This document shows, piece after piece, positions 1 through 10,693 of a stretch of 64,000 bases of DNA. The number at the start of each line of letters is the position of its first letter. Position 1 is the first letter of the stretch. Below the pieces are notes generated by a model. That model searched no databases, was not told the DNA's origin, and saw only the letters and a list, made by a program, of their open reading frames with translations. The position numbers and the translations under genes were made by a program. Source of the stretch: Dugong dugon (lineage: Eukaryota; Chordata; Mammalia; Sirenia; Dugongidae); NCBI GenBank assembly GCA_030035585.1, contig CM057462.1, positions 140,208,734 to 140,272,733 on the forward strand, written 5' to 3'.

Positions 1-1240
1 ATCTATTTCTATTTAGTGTTTTTCCCTCCCTGCACCTCCCCTCCCAAATAACCATCAAAGATTGTTTCTTTCTCTGTGTAAACCTTTTCATGGTTTTTTA
101 TAATAGTGGTCTCATACAGTATTTGTCTTTTTGTGATTGACTTATTTCACTCAGCATAATGCCCTCCAGATCCAACTATGTTGTGAGATGTTTTGCAGAG
201 TCATCATTGTTCTTTGTTGTGTAGTATTGCATTGTGTGTATGGACCATAGTCTATCAATTCATCTGTTGATTGGCACTTAGGTTGTTTCCATCGTTTTGC
301 TACTGTGAGTAATACCTCAGTGAACATAGGTGTGCATATGTCTATTTGTGTGGCCTCTCTTATTTCTCTAATGAATATTCCCAGGAGTGGTATTGCTGGA
401 TCGTATGGTATTTCTATTTTTAGGTTTTTAAGGAAGTGCCATGTCATTTTCCAAAATGGTTGTACCATTTTACATTCCCACCAGCAGTGCATAAGAGTTC
501 CAAGCTCCCCTCAGCCTCTCCAACATAGTTATTTTCTGTTGTTTTTTGATTCATGGCAGTAATCTTGGGGTGAGATGGTATCTCATCGTGGTTTGGATTT
601 GCATTTCTCTGATGGCTAGTGATTGTAAGCATTTCCTCATGTATCTGTCAGCCACTTTAATGTCTTCTTTGGTGAATTGTCTATTCATATCATTTGCCCA
701 TTTTTTAATTGGATTGCTTGTCTTTTTGTTGTAGAGGTGCTGGATTTTCCTAAAGATTTTAGAGATTAGAGCTTTGTTGGATATGTCATAGCCAAAAATT
801 TTTTCCCAGTCTGTAGATACTTTTTACTCTTTTGGTGAAGTCTTTTGATGAGCAAAAGTGTTTAATTTTTAGATTCCAGTTACGTAGCTTATCTTCTAGT
901 GTTTGTGTATTGTTAGTTATGGGTTGTATCCTAGTTATGCTGTGCATTAGGACCTTTAGCATTTACTCTATTTTTTCTTCTATGATATTTATATTTTTGG
1001 TTTTATATTTAGGTCTTTTATCCATTTTGAATTAGCTTTTGTGTATGGTATGAGATATGGATCCTGTTTCAATTTTTTATAGATAGACATCCAGTTTTTT
1101 GAGCATCATTTCTTAAAAAGACTGTCTTTTCCCCATTTAGTGAACTTTAGGCCTTTGTTGAAGAACAGATGACCGCAGATGGATGGGTTTAAATGTAGGT
1201 TCTCAATTCTGTTCCATTAGTCAATGTTTTTGTTGTTGTA
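1..1240 (-). pseudogene. L1 ORF2 C-terminal remnant
   Basis: On the minus strand the longest open piece (151-492) carries the C-terminal ORF2 zinc-knuckle neighbourhood ([14 protein letters not shown]), then PAIPLLGI and DICTPMF, typical of L1 ORF2p downstream of the reverse transcriptase. Stops and frameshifts break the rest. It cannot encode an active product: the endonuclease and the reverse transcriptase catalytic core are absent. Confidence 0.85.
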
Positions 1241-1419
1241 CTGTGCCAATGCTGCTTGGAGACGAGGCACTTGGCACTTGGTGCAGAGAGGCAGGAGGGA
1301 AGGGAGAGGATGTGATGTGCAAAGCTAAGTGGGTAAGAGAAAGAAGATTGAGAAACAGAAATGAAAAAAAAATTACCAAAAAAGGTAAAAAAAAAAAAAA
1401 ATTACAGGAAAAAAAGTAA

Positions 1420-3060
1420 ATACAATGATGGAGTGGTGGGATTGGGTGGGTGGGGAAGGGGCAGACTCAGAGAGGCCATGTACTAGTGGCTTGGGTGGTG
1501 CAAGAGGCTAGATGTGTGGGAGAAAGAAAGCGAAAGAAGGAAAAGAGAGAGAAGAAACAAAAAACAAAAAGCAAACAAAAACAGCAACAATAAATAAATA
1601 AATATGGTTCTGATGGAGCCTGTCTTTGGGTGGGATGGAATCAGGGTGATGGCGTACTGGTGTCTCTCTCATAGGGCAGCAAAGCATGGACTGTCAGGAA
1701 AGGACAGAGGCAGTGCAGGGCCTACGTGGAAGAGAGAAGAGGAAAGTTAACAAAAATTAAAAAACATGGCACTGAGGGAGCTGGCCTGTGGCGGCATCTC
1801 AGACACTGGGAGGCCATGTGCCAGCTGCTCTCTAGCCAAGTGGTGTAGCACGGCCCATGGAGATGGGTGGGCGGCACACTGGACTAGGTGGGCAGGAGAT
1901 AGGAATTTAAAGAATGGAGAGAGAGAGAAGAAACAAAAACAAAACAAAAATATGACACTGAGGGAGCCAGCCAGTGGGGGTGGCATGGACCCTGGGAGGT
2001 CATGTGCCAGTAACTGCCTAGTCAAGCATTGCAGTGTGGCCCGTTGAGAGGGGGTGGGGACAACACACAAGGCTAGGTGGGTGAGAGAAAGTAAAGGATA
2101 GAGAGAGAAGAAACAAACAAACAAAATACTAATAATAATATGGCATTGAAGGAGCTGGCCGGTGGGGGCGGCATGAACCTAGGGAGGCTGTGTGCCAGTG
2201 GCTCTCTAGCTGAGCGGTGCAACACAACACATCAAGAAGGGGTGGGGCAATGCAAGGGGCTAGATGGGCAGAAAAAAGGAAAGGAAGGAAGGGAGAGAGA
2301 GAGAAGAAACAACAACAAAATGGCACTGAGAGATCTGGCCAGTGAAGGTGGCACAGACCCAGGGAGGCTGAGTGCCAGTGGCTATCTAGCCAAGCGATGT
2401 AGCACAGCCCTTCAAGAAGGGGCAGGTGGCACACAGGGCTAGGTGAGTGGAAGAAATGGAAAGAAGGAAGGGAAAGAGAGAAAAGAAACAGGAAAAAAAA
2501 AAAAGAATGAAGTAAACAAACTAAAAAAATACAGCACTGAGGGAACCAGCCAGTGTGGGCAGAAAAGACATGGGAGGCTTTGTGTGTGTGGTTCTCCAGC
2601 CAAATGTTTGGCACAGCCCTTCGAGAAGGGGTGGGGATGGTGCACAGGGCTAGATGGGTAGGCAGGAGACAGGAAAGGAAAGCAGGGAGAGAGAGAAGAC
2701 ACAAACAAACAAAAAAAATCAAACAAAAACCAAAACAAAAAATAGCTCTGAGGGAGCCTGCCAGTGGGGGTGGCACAGAACTGGGGTGACCATGCCATTA
2801 GCTTTCTAGAGGAGTGGTGCAGCACAGCCCATTGAGAAAGGGTGAGGATGGCACACAGGGCTAGTTGGGCAGGAGAAAGGAAAGGAAGGAAGAGAGAGAG
2901 AGAAGAAACAAAATAAGCCAAAAAACCAAAAATTAAAAAAATTAAAAAACGGCACTGGGGGAACCGGCTGTATGGGGTGGGTCAGACCCAGGAGGCAGTG
3001 AGCTGGTGTCTCTCCAACCAAGCTACCGTGGCCCATTGGAAAGCATCAGAGGCTGTGTAC
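1420..3060 (-). repeat. Tandem L1 5' UTR monomers (about 8 units of 160-213 bp)
   Basis: A unit led by a variant of 'gcactgagggagcc' recurs at about 1604, 1766, 1952, 2140, 2320, 2530, 2742 and 2949, giving periods of roughly 162, 186, 188, 180, 210, 212 and 207. Each unit continues with 'gccagt/gggaggc', then 'ctctctagcc', 'gcacagccc', 'gggctagatggg' and a purine run 'gagagagaagaaacaaa'. The array lies between the deletion junction and the conserved L1 5' end, so it belongs to the L1 5' UTR. Rodent L1 promoters are built of tandem monomers, so a promoter role is plausible but inferred. Open frames of up to 215 codons across it are compositional. Confidence 0.8.
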
Positions 3061-3422
3061 AGGGAAGAAGGGTGCAAGGTGGGAAAGCATGTACCCCTGG
3101 TTACTGGGTGCTCTGTCTCCTGCTGGGAGCTTCTTGAAGTTTCCTTCCCATACTCCGTCTGGGGTCCTTGGTGACTGAGGTCCAAGATGGTGAATTCGTG
3201 CCTCGTTAGCTGGTAGGGACCTCCACTCTTTTGCTCTCCTCATTCTCTGTTCTTTGTCAGTTTCTTAGTCCATTCGGTGTTTGATCAAGTTCTTTATCCT
3301 TTCATTTAATGCTTCGGATTCCAGCATTGACTTTTGTATCTGTTTTTCTTAGTTTTTTGGGTCTTTGCTGCAGAGGGACAGCGTAATGCTTCTATCTATA
3401 GCACCATTTAGGCTCCACCTCC

Positions 3423-4274
3423 ATGTTTGTCTTTCTTGATGACTGCCTAAAGTAGAAGTCCAGTGTGAGGTAATTCATTTCTGATTTAGTCTAAATTCTT
3501 TTGTTTTAAGTAGTTTGCTTTCTCTTTTTAGGCCCATCCAAACTCCTTCTTTTATCACTTTTTTCCACTATTCTCTACAGACTCTCCATCCTATAGGCAA
3601 CCAACCTCCACAATTTTTAACATCTTCAAAAATATCTCCAGTGATCTCTTGTCCTTGACTAGAATCTGGATATTCTCTAAGGTTAGTTTGTCACTACATT
3701 CTTCTTGAGTGCTCATTCTAGCATTCTCTATTTAGTCCAGGGTTAGTAACTGGGAGTTGATTTTTCTATAACTCCCCACTACCGCTTCCACCCCCATATG
3801 GATGTCTTTCATTTTTAAAAGCTCAAAGCATCTAGCCAGCCTATCCTTTGTCACTCTACCCCCTTCGTCTACTAATCTCCTAATTTATTCCCTTTAAGCT
3901 TTAATTAGACTATTCTCTGGCTTCATTGCACATGACTTTACCAGATGTATGAATGATCCATGTATTATTCTTACACAATTATTTGAGTATTTTTATATTG
4001 TAGATTTTAATCTTATAGTCTCCTTAGACCAGTAATTACCATCATTGTACCCTCAATATTGTCATCATTCAATCTCTGACCACATGTTCTGTCTTTCAAA
4101 CTTACTCTCACTCTTTTACATGCAGCAAATATTTTTTCTCCTTTCTTATCACTATTTTTCAGTTTCTTGTTGTACCATTTTTTTTTCTTCTCAGCGTAAC
4201 AGGTGCTCCTTGAATTCAGTTACTTCACTCACCAGCTAAATTCACATGATGTATCATTTAAGCTATTCACCAGC
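3423..4274 (+). other. Unassigned stretch, possibly diverged L2
   Basis: No clear family match up to about 4000. From about 4020 the CT-rich text resembles the upstream part of L2 LINE coding sequence and lines up with the better supported L2 segment on the other side of the LTR at 4275-4672. No coding potential is seen. Confidence 0.3.
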
Positions 4275-4672
4275 TGTCTTAGTTTTTTAGTGCTGCTGTA
4301 CAGAAGTTTATTTAAAGTACAGAAGTTTATTTTCTCACAGTTTAGGGGGCTAGAATTTCGAATTCAGGGCACTGGCTCTAGGGGAAGGCTCTCTGTCATC
4401 TGTGGAAGCTCTCTTTCAATTTCTGCAGACTCAGCAGTCCTTGATCCCTTGGGAGTCTCATGTGGCATGTATCTTCGTCTATTTGTGCTTATTTCTCTGT
4501 TCCTAAGCTGCTCTTTTTATGTTTCAAAAGTGAGTAGTTTAAGACACACCCTGAACCAATATGGCCTCATTCCATAACAAAGAAAACCCTATTTCCAAAT
4601 GAGATTATATCCACCAGTATAAGGGTTAGGATTCCAACACATATTTTGGAGGGCACAATTCAATCCACAGCA
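4275..4672 (-). mobile_element. MaLR/MLT-type solo LTR
   Basis: On the plus strand it begins tgtcttag...agtgctgctgta and ends ...caattcaatccacagca, the reverse complement of a MaLR LTR that starts TGCTGTGGATTGAATTG. The terminal TG...CA is present. Flanking bases ccagc (4270-4274) and tcagc (4673-4677) form a 5-bp TSD with one mismatch. It interrupts an L2 relic. No internal region is present, so it is a solo LTR. Confidence 0.8.
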
Positions 4673-5835
4673 TCAGCCAATACCCCTACCAAGTTTTCCT
4701 CTTATCTTTTTCTTGAGCCAATCCAATAAATATCCTACGCATGATCAACCCCTATATTCACATGCTTAGTTCCTGCACTTGGGTCACTGAAACATTGGGT
4801 GGGAATAACGCAAATCGGCAATTTGCTCCATTCACAAATGTGGTCTCCAGGCTCAACAAGATCTTATTACTAGTTGGAGATTTTTGTTTCCCTAGTCGGC
4901 ATCCTCTCCCATTCCCACAACAACTCCATAAGACTTTCACTGATATTCTCTAACTCCCTGCTCAACCATTTTCCCCATTAGTCTAATCTGTGACCAGACT
5001 TGTTCTTACCTCCATCCTTTCAATTTCAGTAGAAGATTTGAAACTTCTACACATATTCTGGTTTACATCTGATCTCACCCTTTCTGGGACTTTGATCAAT
5101 CAATTTATATTTCCTCCTCTTTCTGTATCTTCAACTTCTCTCTCTTTCCCTTCTGAATATTTTTTTACAAATTCATTCTCTCTGCTTACCATATGCTAGG
5201 TACCACAACCTCCAGTGGGATACTCCAACACTCTCATATGAGAAAAAAGAGAAGACCAAACAAAGGAAAACAGCCTTCCTTTATTTTGTATATCATTTTA
5301 ACTTATATTTTTTTGTATTTCTTTCCAATCCAACCAAGCTTCAGAAAGGAGGTTCTACTCTAAAATCTCCAAATTTTCCCTCTTCATTTGCAGCTCAAGT
5401 TACTATACCTTGTTTTGTTTCACTTCTTCACTTTTTCATTGAAATCGCCCTTGCCAAAGTCATCATCATCCCCCTGGTTGTTATATCTGATGGACACTAT
5501 TTTTTTCTTACTCAGCTCTATCACTAGCAGAGTTGATTTCTTGAATTTCTCTTCTATTGGTTTCAATGACACCTTCTTATCAGCTGCCCTTTCTCCATCT
5601 TCTTCCCTGGCTCCCCATCTTCTGCTTATCTCTTCAATATTGATATTCTATAAGGGTTTTTCTGCACGTTTTACATTTCACACCATAATAGTCCTAGATG
5701 ACATCATTTTTCATCTATAGTTTTTACTCCCATCTTTATGGCATGATGACTCAAATGTCGTATTTTTTCCACCTTCCATCTTTTCCATGTCTCTGAAATA
5801 CATTTAATATATTCATCAAAAATTGTATCTCCAGG
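4673..5835 (+). pseudogene. L2 LINE reverse transcriptase relic
   Basis: The sequence around 5440-5600 (attgaaatcgcccttgccaaagtcatc ... gttgatttcttgaatttctc ... tttcaatgacacc) matches the L2 reverse transcriptase region from memory of that family. Around 5735-5825 'gcatgatgactcaaatgtcg' fits the following L2 block. The 110-codon open frame at 5388-5720 is a surviving part of the ORF. It is old and broken, and is continued at about 6100-6290 beyond a MIR insertion. Confidence 0.65.
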
Positions 5836-5844
5836 GAGTAAATT

Positions 5845-6010
5845 GCAGGAGATAAGAGAATGACTTTAGAATCAAATAGCCTGAGTTTAATTCTAAACTT
5901 TGCCATGTACTAGCTGTGTGTTATTGGAAAAATTACTTAACCTATCTGTGGCTGACTTTCCTCATGAGCAAAATGTATATTAACACATCTCATACATACT
6001 ACAATATTAT
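5845..6010 (+). repeat. MIR SINE
   Basis: The core reads 'gccatgtactagctgtgtgttattgg', then 'aattacttaacctatctgtggctgactttcctcatgagcaaaatg', which is the MIR core in sense direction. It is preceded by the tRNA-related part 'tagaatcaaatagcctgagttt'. It sits inside the L2 relic. An ancient mammalian SINE with no coding role. Confidence 0.85.
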
Positions 6011-6099
6011 AAGCTTATTGGCCTCCCTTTTACTGCTTTATTTCTCTGAGAGGAAAACTTTCCTATGCCTTTCCTTCTTTGTTTTCACCTCAAAATTCC

Positions 6100-6290
6100 A
6101 TTATAGGATCCAATGACAATTTATTAACCCAAAGTCTGATCTTCAATGTTTATGTTCTTAGCTTTAATACTCACTATGTAATATGCCAGGCTAGTATTGG
6201 TATATCCTTGATTCTGGACTCCTCACCCCTTCTTCCCATAACTCTTCCAGAGTTTCTTCACGGGTTATTCACAATTACATGCAATAGATG
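6100..6290 (+). pseudogene. L2 LINE relic, continuation after MIR
   Basis: 'ggtatatccttgattctggactcctcacccc' near 6199-6230 resembles the L2 ORF block 'gtcatccttgattc...', in the order expected after the L2 segment at 4673-5835. Short and diverged. Confidence 0.45.
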
Positions 6291-6862
6291 ATTTCCAAAT
6301 GTAACGTGAAGAAAAAGAAGCCAGATAAAAAATAGTGCACCCTGGATGATTCCATTGAAATTAGGTAGGTAAAGCTAATCCATGATACTTGACATCAAAA
6401 TGGTGGTTTCTTTGGGAATTAATTACAAGGAGACAAAGGAGGGCATCTAGAGTCAGATATGTTCTGCTTCTTGATCAAACTACTGGTTAAATGGATATGT
6501 GAAAATTCAGTGAAGCTTAAAAACTGCAACAACTTTATGAAAATATTATTATTATTATTTCCATTCCACAAGTGGGGATTCTACATGAAGGTGATTGTTA
6601 TTAGGCTTTTCAAATAACCTATGTTATTGTTGTTTAAGTTTCCCTGTGTCTTTTATGCTCAGTCTTCAATGGAAATATCTCACTTAGATCCTAATCATAG
6701 AGTTCAGTGTGTAAACGTGGGAAAGCCACACAAAAAGACTGCAATCTAAACAGTCATTATTTCATAAATATAAAAGAAAAAGACAATTTATATACATGAA
6801 ACAGAAAAGAAATTAATCTAAAATACTTAAAAATATAATATGGGACCCAAACTGTCAAAACA
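6291..6862. other. Unassigned AT-rich sequence
   Basis: I see no gene, RNA or recognisable repeat here beyond a short (ATT)n run near 6546-6559. Confidence 0.5.
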
Positions 6863-6875
6863 CATAAACAACTTT

Positions 6876-7866
6876 TTGTTTGCTTTTTTAGTGTTGAAGT
6901 TTAAGTGAAAGTTTACATTTCAAGTTAGTCTCTTACACAAAAATTTATACATACATTGTTATATGACTCTAATTGCTCTCCCTTTACTGCAACAGCACAC
7001 TTCTCCTTTCCACCCCTGATTTCCCATGTCCATTCAACCAGCTCCTAACTCTCTCTGCCTTCTCATCTCACCTCCAGACAGAAACTGCACGTTTAGTCTC
7101 ATGTATCTACTTGAGCTAAAAAGCACATTCTTCACGAGTATCATTTTATGTCCCATAGTCCAGTCCAATCCCTGTCTGAAGAGTTGGACTCAGAAATTGT
7201 TTTAGCTCTGGGCTGATAGAGAATCCAGGGGCCATGCTTTCCGGGGTTCCTCCAGTCTCAGTCAGACCATTAAGTCTGGTCTTTTTACTAGAATTTGAGT
7301 TCTGCACCCCACCTTTCTCCTGCTCCATCAGGGATTCTCTGTTGTGTTCCCTGTCAGGATGGTCGCTGATGGTAGCCGGGCACCATCTAGTTTTTCTAGT
7401 CTCAGGCTGATGAAGTCTCTGGTTTATGTGGCCCTTTCTGTCTCTTGGACTAATACTTTCCTTTCTGTCTCTGGTGTTCTTCATTCTGTTTTACTCCAGG
7501 TGGTTTGGACCAACTGATGCATCTTAGATGGCCTCTTGCAAGCTTTTAAGACCCCAGCCACCACTCACCAAAGTGAGATGCAGAGCATTTTCTTAATAAA
7601 CTTTGCTATGCCAATTGACCTAGATGTCCCCTGAAAGCATGGTCCCCAGACCCCCACCCCTGCTACTCTATCCCTCGAAGTGTTTGATTATATTCAGGAA
7701 ACTTCTTAGCTTTTGTTTAGTCCAGTTACGCTGACTTCCCCTGCAGTGTGTGCTGTCCTTGCCTTCACCTGAGATAATTCTTGTCTACTACCTAGTTAGT
7801 GAATAACCCTCAGCCTCCCTCCCCATCCTTGTAACCATCAAAGAATGTTTTCTTCTGTGCAAAGCG
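6876..7866 (-). mobile_element. 5'-truncated L1 3' UTR fragment
   Basis: The plus strand starts with a T-rich tail (gcttttttagtgttgaagtttaagtgaaag) and is homologous over its length to 36330-37290 and, inverted, to 27577-28263, which are L1 3' UTRs. Flanking TSD cataaacaacttt at 6863-6875 and 7867-7879 (13 bp, perfect) marks an L1-type insertion truncated at its 5' end (right side). The 112-codon minus-strand frame at 7146-7484 is inside this 3' UTR and is not a gene. Confidence 0.88.
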
Positions 7867-7879
7867 CATAAACAACTTT

Positions 7880-9177
7880 ACTTGAATGCTTTTCTAAATT
7901 CCTTCAGCAACTCCAAAATACATCAACTTTGATAAAATCTAGTCAATATGTGAATACACTGTACATTTGTTCAGCAAATTTAAAAATATTTCTTAAGTGA
8001 ATGTAGCAAAAGAGGAAAGTTTATCACTAGTTTTGAGACCATGGTTGGCCACAAGCACCCAGCTGAATTATATTTTAATAGCTTAAACTTGAAATAAGTC
8101 ATTGAATGATTTTGATTTTAATATGTATACATAAGACACACATATACATGTACATACATGTCAAATAAATATATTGAGAATTATATAACAATGTATTAAG
8201 ATTTTAAATCATTGTCATAGACTAATGTATAATCCCTCCTAGCTGACCTTCAACTTTTTTCCGTTGAGATATGAACTGGAATATACAATCAGAATGCACA
8301 TGAATTAAGTTTTTTTACTTCCTAAGAAGAAACCTTTGAAAAAGTTCTACATGACGGGATGATGAATATGTTGAAAGCTTCAAAAACTGGGCATTGTATC
8401 CAAATCACTTAAACTGGCTAAAATGGATAATGGAATTATTTTCAAAGTGGTTTATGACAAGATTCTTTGGTAAGTGTTAAGTAGGTTTTATGAGGTCACT
8501 CTCTTGATGTCCATTACTTTAAAGGCATAGAAACACTTACATTCTTAAACGTAAAATAGAAGAAACTATTATTCATCACTATGATAGATTTAATAAGGCA
8601 ACTACTTTTAACTGAGGTCATGAAATAATACTGTTATGAAAATGTTCAAATAATAAATTTACCTTTCATTTAATTTATAATCAGCACATGAGTTTTATAT
8701 GCTATTACTTCTGATACACGTTTTAAGACATTAAATTATTATTTATTGAATATTTATAAAATACATGGTACTACAAAATCATTTTTTGGCTTGTAAGGGC
8801 CTTAGAATCCAATAGGAAAATGTATAGACTATCCAAAAAATATTGAATTAAATTAATTGAATTAAATTTCTTTCCTTGAAACTCACAAGAAACATCAAAG
8901 CATTGGAAAACTACAAAGAAAACTGCATCTTTAGTGAAGCTGAGTTATAGGTGCAATTCCAAAACACAAACTATGAGAAGTATCTTGGCCAAAACATAGT
9001 AAAATGTAAAAAAAGACACAAATGTTTAATAACCACCTCTCCAGAACAGGTGCCCCTGATCTGAAACAACCATTTCATGGAGCACCGCCACTTAAGGCAT
9101 AAAACAGCCAGCAATTTAGATACACAGTTCCACGGCACAGACGGACAAAGCAAGAGAGGGTGAGCAAGGGGGTACAA
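7880..9177. other. Unassigned AT-rich sequence
   Basis: About 1.3 kb with no recognisable gene, structural RNA or repeat family. The minus-strand 68-codon frame at 8971-9177 has no family resemblance and no supporting context. Confidence 0.5.
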
Positions 9178-9196
9178 TGACCTGCTATATTTATTT
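9178..9196. repeat. TSD of full-length L1, left copy
   Basis: tgacctgctatatttattt, identical over 19 bp to 16744-16762. It adjoins the T-rich (minus-strand poly(A)) end of the L1. Confidence 0.92.
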
Positions 9197-10693
9197 ATTT
9201 TTTTTAATATATATTTTATTGTACTTCAGGTGAAAGCTTACAGAGCAAATAGTTTCTCATGAAATAGTAGTACACATGTTGTTTTTTTTGACATTGGTTA
9301 ACAACCCCACAACGTATTAAGCCTCTAAATTCTCAAACTTTTTTTTTGATGAAAATTACAGATGGCCAAAGATACACCATTTCAAAATCTTCTACATTCA
9401 CAGTTCAGTGACATTGACTACGCTCTTCCAACTGTGCTGTTATTCTCACTTAAGATGAAGGCTTACAGAACAAAATAGTTTTTCATTTAACAGTTACTCC
9501 ACATGTTGCCCTATGACAATGGTTAACAATCTCACAGCACATCAAGAATATCCTTACTCCACCTTGTGTTCCCTATCACCAGGGGGCTTCCTTGTCCCCT
9601 TCTGTCTTCTGGACCTTGTCAGTGGACTATTGTACCTCTTTAGTCTCCTTTGTTTGTTTATTTATTTATTTATTTTTATTTTATTTAAACACCATTTCAA
9701 AACTTTTTACTTACACATTTAAGTGATATTGACTATGCTCTTCCAATTGTGCTGCCATTCTCGCCCAAGATGAAGGCTTACAGGACAAAACAGCCTCCCA
9801 TTTAATAGTTACTACAAATGTTGCCCTATAGCAGTGGTCAACAATCTCACAATACATCGACAGTGTCCTTATTCAATTTGTGTTCCTTATCATCAGTTTC
9901 CTACTCTCCCTCTGCCTTCTGGCCCTTGTCACCGGACTCCTGTACATCGTTAGTCCCATTTAGTTTTACTGGGGTGTCCATTCCCAGGCTTAGCATCGAA
10001 CCTTGAAGGTAACTTCCCCTCTGAGCTGAAAGGGTGTCTGGGGGCCACACTCTCGAGGTTTCTCTAGTATTCTTTAGGCCAGTATATCTGGTCTTCTTTT
10101 TTTTTTTTTTTTGGGAGTTAAAATTATGCTCTACATCCTACTCCAGCTCTGCCCAGAACCCTCTGTTGTGATCCTGGTCAAAGGAGTCATTGGTGGTAGC
10201 CGGGCACCATCCAGCTGTACTGGGCTCAGTCCCGTGGAGGCCTTGGTAGCTGTGGACCATTAGTCCTTCGGACTAATCTTTTCCTTGTATCCTGTTCTCT
10301 TCATTCTCCCTTGTTCCCGAAGGGATGAGATCAGTGGAGTATCTTAGATGGCCGCTCATAGGCTTTTAAGACCCCAGACACTACTCACCAAGGTAGAATG
10401 TAGAGCATTATCTTTATAAGTAGTGTTATGCCAATTGAGCTAGATGTTCCCCGAGATCATGGTCCCCAGAGCCCTCCGTCCAACAACTCAGTCCCTCGGG
10501 GGGTTTGGATGTGTCTATAGGGCCTTCATGACCTTTCCTTGTGCAGGTTGTGTTAGTTTCCCCTGTACTATGTACTATCTCATCTCTCACCCAAGTTACC
10601 ACTTACCTATTACCTATTTAGTATCCCCCCCCTCCCATCCCTGGTAACCAACAAGGATTGTTACATTTTGCATGTGAATTTTTTCATGGGTTT
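9197..10693 (-). other. L1 3' UTR with three repeated modules
   Basis: The block beginning 'agatgaaggcttacag' on the plus strand occurs at about 9227, 9452 and 9768, each followed by 'gttgccctatgacaatggttaac'-like and 'caccatttcaaaa...cagtgacattgac'-like text. The 3' UTR is therefore partly tandemly duplicated. A long T run at 10098-10112 is a minus-strand A run. AATAAA on the minus strand near 9214-9219 lies just before the A-rich tail and is the likely polyadenylation signal. Confidence 0.75.

Larger units (their letters stand above)
1..3422 (-). mobile_element. L1 LINE, internally deleted, long 5' UTR (copy A)
   Basis: Minus-strand L1 that runs in from the left edge and ends at the family's 5' end near 3422, where the plus strand reads ...gctccacctcc, as at the 5' ends of the copies at 16561 and 26083. 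Bases 1-1240 match the 3' half of ORF2 in the full-length copy (10694-11850). At about 1240-1252 the match jumps straight to 5' UTR sequence, so ORF1 and the 5' two thirds of ORF2 are missing. Bases 1420-3060 are tandem 5' UTR units and 3180-3422 is the conserved 5' terminal block. No left TSD is visible because the element is cut by the window edge. Confidence 0.85.

Noticed and set aside
2129..2776. 215-codon minus-strand open frame
   Set aside because: It lies inside the tandem 5' UTR monomers. The protein is Ser/Phe/Leu-rich with repeat periodicity, and equivalent frames appear on both strands of the same array.
1420..3060. CRISPR-like or satellite array
   Set aside because: Units have no constant repeat with unique spacers, they diverge along their whole length, and they are joined to the L1 5' end.
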